From CBDATA01 sp965202845 (GTDB lineage Bacteria > Acidobacteriota > Vicinamibacteria > Marinacidobacterales > Marinacidobacteraceae), in NCBI GenBank assembly GCA_965202845.1, contig OZ241856.1, positions 1,550,001 to 1,614,000 of the forward strand: a stretch of 64,000 nt of DNA, read 5' to 3'. Below the pieces are notes generated by a model, which searched no databases, was not told the DNA's origin, and was given only the letters and a program-made list of their open reading frames with translations. A program made the translations under genes and the position numbers. Position 1 is the first letter of the stretch, and each line of letters starts with the position of its first letter. Positions 18,733-25,305 of this stretch are shown one piece after another.

Positions 18733-18795
18733 ACAGGTGCTCCTTGAAGCGGGGGGCGGACGCGGCCGCCCGGAAAAGGCTTCTCCCCTCCCGCG

Positions 18796-18801
18796 ATTCT
18801 A
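18796..18801 (-). promoter_or_regulatory. Candidate -10 element for clpX
   Basis: TAGAAT on the minus strand lies about 63 nt before the TTG start. Unlike most candidate promoters here it leaves a true 5' leader with a Shine-Dalgarno site (AAGGAG). Confidence 0.4.
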
Positions 18802-18812
18802 TCCCCCCGGAA

Positions 18813-18890
18813 TCACTCGGAACGGAGCGCCGTCCACGGATCCTGCCGGGCGGCGAGCACCGCCGGGTAGATCCCGAAGACCACCCGGTG
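18813..18890 (-). pseudogene. C-terminal remnant of a MacB-type ABC transporter permease
   Basis: A short minus-strand frame ends GIYPAVLAARQDPWTALRSE followed by a stop. This is the highly recognisable tail of MacB/FtsX-like ABC permeases (compare GFYPAWKAARLDPIEALR in the family). Nothing upstream continues the protein; the reading soon runs into the OsmC gene. It is probably the scar of a deleted transporter gene. Confidence 0.55.
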
Positions 18891-18916
18891 AGGGCGGTGT
18901 CCAGCTTCGGGTAAGG

Positions 18917-19320
18917 CTACCCGCCGGCGTCGAGCCGCGCCTCCCGGTGGTATTCGATGTCGGTCGCCAGGCTGTGGAGCACGCTGCAGTAGGTCTCGAA
19001 GGAGAGCGCCACCGCCCGCTGCAGCCGCTCTTCGGTCACCCCGTCGCCGCCGCCCCGGAACTGGAGAGTGATGGAGCGGAAGCGGCGCGGGTGCTCGTCG
19101 GCCCGCTCGCCGGAGACCCGCGCCCGCAGCCGGGCGGGTTCGGCCCGCATCCGCTTCAGGATGTGGACGACGTCGATGGCCATGCAGCCGGCGACCGCCG
19201 CCAGCAGCGTCTCCATCGGCGACGCCCCCGGGCGCCCTCCGAGTCAAGCGCGAGCCGGGCGCCGGTCGGGGTCGAGGCCGGATAGCCGGTCGCGCCGTCC
19301 CATTCGAGTTCGATATGCAA
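18917..19320 (-). pseudogene. OsmC-family protein with a one-base frameshift
   Basis: OsmC-like proteins are thiol peroxidases or redox-stress proteins of about 135 residues. Translation from TTG at 19320, after GAGGAGG, gives LHIELEWDGATGYPAST through DSEGAR. The downstream part, MEtLLAAVAGCMAIDVVHIL with the conserved Cys, is in another frame. Restoring one G in the run at 19225-19229 (five C on the plus strand) would fuse the parts into EGARGASPMETLLAA, the typical family sequence. The second catalytic Cys is in SFETYCSVLHSL. This is either a real frameshift or a homopolymer sequencing error. Confidence 0.75.
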
Positions 19321-19331
19321 GAAGAGCCTCC

Positions 19332-20567
19332 TCAGCCGTCCCTTGCCAGGACGAGCGAAACGTTGGTTCCCCCGAATCCGAAGGAGTTGGAGATCGCCCG
19401 CTCGGCGTCGGTCGCCTGCGGGCGGAGCACCGGCGGATAGTCCCGGAGCGCCTCGTCCAGCGGTTCGGCGTTGACCGAGGGCGCGAGCCACCCCTCGCGC
19501 AGCATCATCAGCGTGAACGCCGCCTCGAGGGCGCCGGCGGCGCCGACGGTGTGCGCGGTGTACCCCTTGGTCGAGCTGTAGGGGATCACCCGGTCGGGGA
19601 AGATGCGGCGGATCGCACGCACCTCGGAGACATCGCCCAGCGGGGTGGACGTGCCGTGGGTGTTGATGTAGCCGACCGCGTCCGGCGAAACCCCGGCATG
19701 GGCGAGGGCGCGGCGCATGGCGAGCTCGGCGCCCTGGTCGTCGGGCGCGACCATCTGGCCGGCGCCGTCGGAGGACATGCCGTACCCCTCGATCACTCCC
19801 AGGATTTCCGCCCCCCGGCGTTCGGCGGCGGCGCGGGATTCGAGCGTCATCAGGCCGGCGCCCTCGCCGAAGATGAATCCGGCGCGGTCCGCCGCGTAGG
19901 GGCGGGAGGCCCGCTCCGGCCGGTGGTTGTCCACCCGGGTGTAGGCGCGCATCGAATCGAAGCCCAGGTGGAAGTGGACGTCCGCCGATTCGACCCCGCC
20001 GGCGAGCGCCGCGTCCACGATCCCCTCCCGGATCCACGATGCGGCGATGAGCAGGTTGAAGGCGCCGCCGGCGCAGGCGGCGGTCGCGGAGACCGAGGGC
20101 CCCCGGGTTCGGAAGAGGGTGGAGAGGTTGGCGGAGACGGTGGACGCCATGATCCGGGGCACCGTGGTCGGCGAAACCCGCACCCGTCCTTCCGCCTGGC
20201 TGAGCCGCGCGACCTCCCGGTGGGTCTCGGTCTCGCCGCCCTTGCCGCTCCCCACCACCACCGCCATCTCGCGGGTCGGCATGCCGCCGGACTGGTCGAG
20301 CGCGAGCCGCGCGGCGCGCAGCGCCAGCCGGGACAGGCGTCCCATGAACCGGGCTTCCGACCGGCCGATGCCGAGATCGTCGGGCTCCAGCGCATCGGGG
20401 TAGCGCCCGAAGAGCTGGTTGCCGGTGCGGGCGCGGATTCCCGGTTCGTAGGGGGAGCAGGGACAGGGGCGTCCCGGCCGGAGAAACGCCCGATGGGCCT
20501 CGGCGCCGGTTCCCATCTGCGAGAGAACGCCGAATCCGGTCACCACCGCGTCGCGCGAACTCGTCAT
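19332..20567 (-). CDS. Beta-ketoacyl-ACP synthase (KAS I/II type)
   Basis: This 411-residue condensing enzyme elongates fatty acids by Claisen condensation with malonyl-ACP. The nucleophile Cys is in SATAACAGGAFNLL. The two catalytic His residues are in NTHGTSTPLGD and YTAHTVGAAGALEA, and the active-site Lys is in YSSTKGYTAHT. GFGGTNVSLVLA closes the fold. FabB and FabF cannot be separated safely by eye. The ATG lies 22 bp from the start of the divergent TPR gene. Its stop overlaps the ribosome site of the OsmC gene downstream. Confidence 0.92.
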   Translation of the reverse strand: MTSSRDAVVTGFGVLSQMGTGAEAHRAFLRPGRPCPCSPYEPGIRARTGNQLFGRYPDALEPDDLGIGRSEARFMGRLSRLALRAARLALDQSGGMPTREMAVVVGSGKGGETETHREVARLSQAEGRVRVSPTTVPRIMASTVSANLSTLFRTRGPSVSATAACAGGAFNLLIAASWIREGIVDAALAGGVESADVHFHLGFDSMRAYTRVDNHRPERASRPYAADRAGFIFGEGAGLMTLESRAAAERRGAEILGVIEGYGMSSDGAGQMVAPDDQGAELAMRRALAHAGVSPDAVGYINTHGTSTPLGDVSEVRAIRRIFPDRVIPYSSTKGYTAHTVGAAGALEAAFTLMMLREGWLAPSVNAEPLDEALRDYPPVLRPQATDAERAISNSFGFGGTNVSLVLARDG

Positions 20568-20574
20568 CGGCGGC

Positions 20575-20581
20575 TACGATA
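20575..20581. promoter_or_regulatory. Overlapping divergent -10 elements in a 22-bp gap
   Basis: The sequence TACGATA reads TACGAT on the plus strand, 9 nt before the TPR-gene ATG. On the minus strand it reads TATCGT, 8 nt before the KAS ATG. Both genes appear to share one short symmetrical promoter core, and any -35 boxes would lie inside the opposite gene. Confidence 0.4.
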
Positions 20582-20589
20582 CTTCGGCG

Positions 20590-21579
20590 ATGGTTCGCCA
20601 CATTCTTCTTGGGGCGCTTTTGGGGGCTGCCGCCGGCCTGGCGGCCGCCCAGCCGCGGATCGACGCCGAGCAGTATCGCACGCTGGTCGAGGAGACTGCC
20701 GGCGGCCTCTTCATGAGCGGCGGGCGCGAGCTCACCACCTACCGCGAGGATTCGGTCGAGGCGGCGGCGCGGGATTTCCTCCGGAGCGAACCGGGGGCGC
20801 TGCGTCTCAAGGCGGCGGCGATGCTCCACACCGAGGGCGCGCTGAACGTGGGGGCGCCCCGGCATCTCGACTTCGCCGAGGAGCTGCTCCGCGCGATTCC
20901 GGATCCGGCGGAGCGGGCCGAGTGGCTGCGCCGCTGGTGGCTGGCGGTCGGGTACTCGTACCACCTCTCGCTGAACACCGCGGGGGCGGTCGCCCACTTC
21001 GAGAGGGGGGTGGAGGCGCTCGAGGGAGACCCGGAGATCCGGCTGGCCCTGGCGCGGGTGACGCAGATGGCGGGGCGCCAGCGGGAGGAGCAGCCGTACT
21101 CCCGGCGGGCGGTGGAGCTTTTGATCGGACTCGCCGAGGAGGATCCCGAGAACCCGGAGCTCCGGGTGCGGCTAGCGGGCGCCTTCTTCGACATCGGCGA
21201 CCGCTACCAGGCCGAATTCCAGCTGGAATGGCTGGAATCCGCCCGGGTGCCGCCCTACCCGCGGCTGGCGCTGCTGCTTCTCAAGGGAGAGATGGCGATG
21301 GACGCCGGCGACTACCCGGCCGCCGAGGCCGCCTTCGCCGAGGCGACAGCGCGCGCCCGGCGGTCGCCCGGCGCGGTCTCCGGCCTGGTGGCCGCCCGGC
21401 TCGCCCAGGGGAAGACGGCGGACGCCTTTGCGGCGGCGAATGCGCTGTTGGCCCGCCCGCCGACCGGCTGGGAGCCGGAATGGCGCTTCTGGCTGGGTCC
21501 GGCCGCCGACATGCAGGAGATCTTCAACGAGATGAAGACCGAAATCCGGACCGGATTCCCCGAAGGGGGCGGTCCGTGA
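20590..21579 (+). CDS. Exported TPR-like repeat protein
   Basis: This protein of 329 residues begins with a clear signal peptide (HILLGALLGAAAGLAAAQ). The remainder is a run of helical repeats with TPR-type A/G/Y spacing, for example NTAGAVAHFERGVEALEGDP and AGDYPAAEAAFAEATARARR. It is likely a periplasmic scaffold. Its stop overlaps the GTG of a VWA-domain gene (GTGA). The pair resembles the TPR plus VWA gene sets often seen in Acidobacteria-like genomes. The partner is not known. Confidence 0.8.
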   Translation: MVRHILLGALLGAAAGLAAAQPRIDAEQYRTLVEETAGGLFMSGGRELTTYREDSVEAAARDFLRSEPGALRLKAAAMLHTEGALNVGAPRHLDFAEELLRAIPDPAERAEWLRRWWLAVGYSYHLSLNTAGAVAHFERGVEALEGDPEIRLALARVTQMAGRQREEQPYSRRAVELLIGLAEEDPENPELRVRLAGAFFDIGDRYQAEFQLEWLESARVPPYPRLALLLLKGEMAMDAGDYPAAEAAFAEATARARRSPGAVSGLVAARLAQGKTADAFAAANALLARPPTGWEPEWRFWLGPAADMQEIFNEMKTEIRTGFPEGGGP

Positions 21580-22532
21580 GACGGGTCGCGCTGGCGCTGT
21601 TGTTCGCCGCGGTTGGGGCGCCGGGTTTCGGGCAGGAGACGGTGCGGGTGGAGGCGCTGCTCCACGAGGACGGCAGGTCGTCCCGGTTGCGGAACCCCGC
21701 CGGTCTCCAGCTGCTGGTAGGCGAGGCGCCCCACGCCTTCGAGGTGGCGCCCGGCGACGAACCGCTGGCGGTGGCGGTGGTGGTCGATCTGAGCGCGAGC
21801 GTCCAGGGGCCGCTGCTCGCCGCGGTGACCTCGGGTGTCGGGAGCTTCCTCTCCGGCCTCGCCGAGACCGATCGCTGCGCGTTGCTCACCTTCCGGCGGT
21901 CGGTGGAGCTCCTCGCCGGCTGGGAGGACTCCTGCGCTGACGCCGCCGCTGCGGCCCTTGAGCTTCGGGGCGGCGGCCCCTCGGCGCTCAACAACGCGCT
22001 CATGCTGGCGCTGGGGCTGCTCGCTGACGCCCCCGGCCGGCCGGTGCTCGCGGTGTTCACCGACGGCGTGGACGGAGCGAGCTGGACCCGCGACCTCTGG
22101 CCGATGGTCGGGATCGCCGGCGCCGCCCCGCTGACCCTCTCGGTGACCGCGCCCGCCACGCTCTCCCGGGGCGGCCGGGTGGCGGGGGTGTACGGGACGG
22201 TGAGCGCCGAGGACTTCGCCCAGCGGATTGAGTTCCAGGGGCGCCACGTGCATAGCGGCGACGTGGACCTCCGGGGGCTTCGCAACGTGGACCCCTTCTG
22301 GGCGCTGGAGGAGCTCGCCCGGCGGAGCGGCGGCGGCCTGATCCGCACTTCGGGCGAACCCGGGGACGTGGAGGCGGCGCTCGCCGGCCTCGCCGACGAA
22401 ATCGCGCTCCGGACCTCGCTCCTCTTCCAGCCGCCCCCCGGCCTGCCCCCCGGAATCCATCCGATCCAGGTGCAGAGTCCGGAAGGGGACGTCCGGCACC
22501 GGACCGCGTTCGTCCGTCCTCCCCCCGGATAG
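21576..22532 (+). CDS. Exported von Willebrand factor A domain protein
   Basis: This 318-residue protein has a signal peptide ending near GAPGFGQ. It is a single VWA domain with a metal-ion-dependent adhesion site: VVVDLSASVQGPL gives the DxSxS motif, and later acidic residues are in VLAVFTDGVDGAS. It resembles the VWA proteins annotated as VWFA-related in Acidobacteriota. It probably mediates protein interaction in the periplasm. It is translationally coupled to the upstream TPR gene, and the radical SAM gene starts 2 bp after its stop. Confidence 0.86.
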   Translation: MRRVALALLFAAVGAPGFGQETVRVEALLHEDGRSSRLRNPAGLQLLVGEAPHAFEVAPGDEPLAVAVVVDLSASVQGPLLAAVTSGVGSFLSGLAETDRCALLTFRRSVELLAGWEDSCADAAAAALELRGGGPSALNNALMLALGLLADAPGRPVLAVFTDGVDGASWTRDLWPMVGIAGAAPLTLSVTAPATLSRGGRVAGVYGTVSAEDFAQRIEFQGRHVHSGDVDLRGLRNVDPFWALEELARRSGGGLIRTSGEPGDVEAALAGLADEIALRTSLLFQPPPGLPPGIHPIQVQSPEGDVRHRTAFVRPPPG

Positions 22533-22534
22533 GC

Positions 22535-23602
22535 ATGCCGGCGACCGGGGACGCCGGCAGGGGCGCGATTTCGAATCCCGCCGGGCGCTTCGAGAAGTAC
22601 CGGGAGGAGGCGTTCGACGACGGCTGGGGGGAAGTTGCGGAGGAGGACGCCCCGCCGCCGCTTCCGCAAACCGAGCTGATCCCCGACCGCACCCGGACGA
22701 TCATCGCCACCAACGATTCCCCCGACATCCCGTTCAACCGGTCGGTGAATCCCTACCGGGGTTGCGAGCACGGCTGCATCTACTGCTTCGCCCGCCCCAC
22801 CCATTCGTACCTGGGGTTTTCCGCCGGTCTCGACTTCGAGACCCGCATCGTCTTCAAGCCGGAGGCGGCGAAGCTCCTCCGGGAGGAGCTGGGACGCCGC
22901 CGCTACCAGCCGGCGCCGCTGGCGCTGGGTTCCAACACCGACCCCTGGCAGCCGGTGGAGGCCGATCTTCGCATCACCCGCTCGGTGCTGGAGGTCCTGC
23001 GCGAGACCGGGCATCCGGTGGGCATCGTCACCAAGTCGGCGATGATCCTGCGCGACCTGGACATCATCGCCCCGATGGCGGAACAGGGGCTGGCTCAGGC
23101 GATGATCTCGATCACCACCCTGCGCCCCGACCTGGCTCGTTCCATGGAGCCCCGGGCGGCCGCTCCCGGCCGCCGCCTCGCCGCGATCCGGACGCTCGCC
23201 GCCGAGGGGGTGCCGGTCGGGGCGCTGGCTTCGCCGATGATTCCGGGGCTGAACGACGCCGAGCTGGACCGGATTCTGGAGGCGGCGAAGGACGCCGGCG
23301 CCCGCTTCGCCGGAACGATCCTGCTGCGGCTGCCCCACGAGGTCAAGGAGCTGTTCACCGAGTGGCTGGAAGCCCGGTTTCCCTCCCGGGCATCGCACGT
23401 GCTGCGGCTGATCCGGGAGACGCGCGACGGGAACCTGACTTCGCCGAAGTTCGGCGAGCGGATGCGCGGAACCGGCCCCTATGCGGACATGCTGATGAAG
23501 CGCTTCCGGGCCGCCGTCCGGCGGCTGGGCTTCGAGCGGTCGGCGCCGCCGCTTCGCACCGACCGCTTCCGGCGTCCCGGCGCCCCGGCCTCCCTCTTCT
23601 GA
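22535..23602 (+). CDS. Radical SAM protein of the PA0069 family
   Basis: This is a 355-residue radical SAM enzyme related to the spore-photoproduct-lyase-like group. The 4Fe-4S cluster motif CxxxCxxC is CEHGCIYC in YRGCEHGCIYCFARPTH. Other family segments are LALGSNTDPWQPVE and ASPMIPGLND. The reaction is unknown. It forms the end of a three-gene run with the TPR and VWA genes. Confidence 0.9.
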   Translation: MPATGDAGRGAISNPAGRFEKYREEAFDDGWGEVAEEDAPPPLPQTELIPDRTRTIIATNDSPDIPFNRSVNPYRGCEHGCIYCFARPTHSYLGFSAGLDFETRIVFKPEAAKLLREELGRRRYQPAPLALGSNTDPWQPVEADLRITRSVLEVLRETGHPVGIVTKSAMILRDLDIIAPMAEQGLAQAMISITTLRPDLARSMEPRAAAPGRRLAAIRTLAAEGVPVGALASPMIPGLNDAELDRILEAAKDAGARFAGTILLRLPHEVKELFTEWLEARFPSRASHVLRLIRETRDGNLTSPKFGERMRGTGPYADMLMKRFRAAVRRLGFERSAPPLRTDRFRRPGAPASLF

Positions 23603-23639
23603 CCAGGAGCATGCCGTCAGCCTGCCCCCGCCCTTGCGC

Positions 23640-23645
23640 TACACT
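23640..23645 (+). promoter_or_regulatory. Candidate -10 element for the AbiE-like operon
   Basis: TACACT lies 6 nt before the ATG at 23652 with no Shine-Dalgarno site between them. The arrangement fits a leaderless toxin-antitoxin message. Confidence 0.4.
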
Positions 23646-23651
23646 TTCCGC

Positions 23652-24269
23652 ATGAATTCTGACAAACCGACCCGTCGCGGCCTGTCACGTCGCATCATGG
23701 AGCACGCCGAGGCGCTGCCGGAGGCCACCCCGATCTGCCCCGGGACCCTGCTCCAATTCGGCAGCCGGACGGCGATCAACCAGGCGCTGTCGCGCCTCGC
23801 CCGTTCCGGCGACCTGATGCGGATTTGCCATGGCGTCTATATGCGCCGCGTCCCGACCCGCTTCGGCATGCGCGGTCCCAGCATCTCCAAGGCGCTCGCC
23901 AACCTTTCGAAGATGTGGGGCGAGACCTGGGCGCCTGCCGGCGCTGCCGCCGCCAACTGCCTGGGCCTGATGACCCAGAACCCGATGCGCAGCATCTATC
24001 TCTCTACCGGCCCTGACCGGTGGTTGCATTTCGGACGCATCAAGGTTGAATTGCGCCATGCGCCGCGCTGGCAGCTCACCGCCCCCTACCGCAAGGCCGG
24101 AGAGCTCATCCGCGCCCTCGCCTGGCTCGGCCCCAGGGAGGTTGAGGACAGCCTCGAAACCGTACTGCCGACGCTCTCCGAAGAGGACCTGGCCGAACTG
24201 TCGGCGGCCCGGGCGGTGCTCCCCAGCTGGATCGCGGCGCCGCTGAGCGCCAAGCTCGCCCATGCCTGA
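23652..24269 (+). CDS. AbiEi-like antitoxin (DUF6088 family)
   Basis: This protein of 205 residues has an N-terminal winged-helix region (GSRTAINQALSRLARSGDL followed by RICHGVYMRR) typical of AbiEi/DUF6088 antitoxins. These bind DNA, repress their own operon and counter the partner nucleotidyltransferase. I chose ATG 23652 over the upstream ATG at 23634 because a TACACT hexamer lies between them. The stop overlaps the toxin start by 8 bp, indicating coupled expression. It is most likely a type IV toxin-antitoxin or abortive-infection module. Confidence 0.82.
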   Translation: MNSDKPTRRGLSRRIMEHAEALPEATPICPGTLLQFGSRTAINQALSRLARSGDLMRICHGVYMRRVPTRFGMRGPSISKALANLSKMWGETWAPAGAAAANCLGLMTQNPMRSIYLSTGPDRWLHFGRIKVELRHAPRWQLTAPYRKAGELIRALAWLGPREVEDSLETVLPTLSEEDLAELSAARAVLPSWIAAPLSAKLAHA

Positions 24270-25290
24270 GACGCGCTTCCAGGATCTCTCGCCCGATGAC
24301 CGACGCGAAGCGTTGGAGACGGCTGAGGAGCAGAGCCGGTACAGGGCAAACCTTCTGGAAAAGGACATCTGGGTGGTCGCCACGCTCCGCGCCCTGTTCG
24401 ACGCTCCGTTCGCCGAACACCTGATCTTCAAGGGCGGCACCTCGCTCTCAAAGGCTTGGGGCGCAATCCGCCGGTTCTCCGAGGACGTCGACGTCACCCA
24501 TGACATCCGCGCCATCGCGCCCGACTTCGTCTCCGGCGGCGACGACGAGGCGCTGCCGCCCACCCGCAGTCAGGAGAAACGCTGGACGCAGGCCATCCGT
24601 CCCCGGCTCGCCGAATGGGTCCGCGACGAAGCCTGCCCCGTCCTCCAGGACGGACTCGCCCGCGCCGGCTTCACGGCGCGTTTCCGCGTGGACGACTACC
24701 GACTCCACGTCGAATACGACCCGCTGTTTGAGGAGACCGGCAACGTGCGCCCGGATGTTCTGGTCGAATTCGGCGCCCGCTCCACCGGCGAACCCCACGC
24801 GAAGCGCCCGGTAGCGTGCGATGCAGCGGCGCTGCTTCCCGACCTGGCGTTCCCCGAGGCGACCCCGACAGTGATGCTGGCGGAGCGCACCTTCTGGGAG
24901 AAGGCGACCTTGATGCACGTATTCTGCCACCGGGGGCGCAGACGGGGCGACCGCCTGTCGCGGCACTGGCACGACGTCGCGCGCCTCGACGAGGCGGGCA
25001 TCGCCGACCGGGCGATCGCCGACCGGGAGATCGGGCTCGCGGTCGCCCGCCACCAGCGAATCTTCTTCGCGGAAAAGGACGCCCACAACGAACGCATCGA
25101 CTACGTCGCGGCGGTTTCCGGCAATCTCCAGCTGGTTCCCATCGGCGCGGCGCGGACGACGCTCGAGGAGGACTACGAGAAAACACGGGACGGCGGCCTG
25201 TTCCTCGACGAAGAGGAGCCGTTCGAGGAACTGATGGACAAGTGCGCCTCGGTCCAGTCCCGGGCCAACGAAACGGCCCGGAACGACTGA
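24262..25290 (+). CDS. AbiEii/AbiGii-type nucleotidyltransferase toxin
   Basis: This 342-residue protein has the nucleotidyltransferase signature FKGGTSLSKAWGAIRRFSED followed by VDV, giving GGTS and the DxD acidic pair. An upstream helix LLEKDIWVVATLRALF and later ERTFWEKATLMH are also family features. AbiEii enzymes transfer nucleotides to tRNA and arrest growth, giving phage resistance. It overlaps the antitoxin gene and is convergent with the GH3 fusion gene. Confidence 0.88.
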   Translation: MPETRFQDLSPDDRREALETAEEQSRYRANLLEKDIWVVATLRALFDAPFAEHLIFKGGTSLSKAWGAIRRFSEDVDVTHDIRAIAPDFVSGGDDEALPPTRSQEKRWTQAIRPRLAEWVRDEACPVLQDGLARAGFTARFRVDDYRLHVEYDPLFEETGNVRPDVLVEFGARSTGEPHAKRPVACDAAALLPDLAFPEATPTVMLAERTFWEKATLMHVFCHRGRRRGDRLSRHWHDVARLDEAGIADRAIADREIGLAVARHQRIFFAEKDAHNERIDYVAAVSGNLQLVPIGAARTTLEEDYEKTRDGGLFLDEEEPFEELMDKCASVQSRANETARND

Positions 25291-25305
25291 TAGACGTCTT
25301 CGCGC

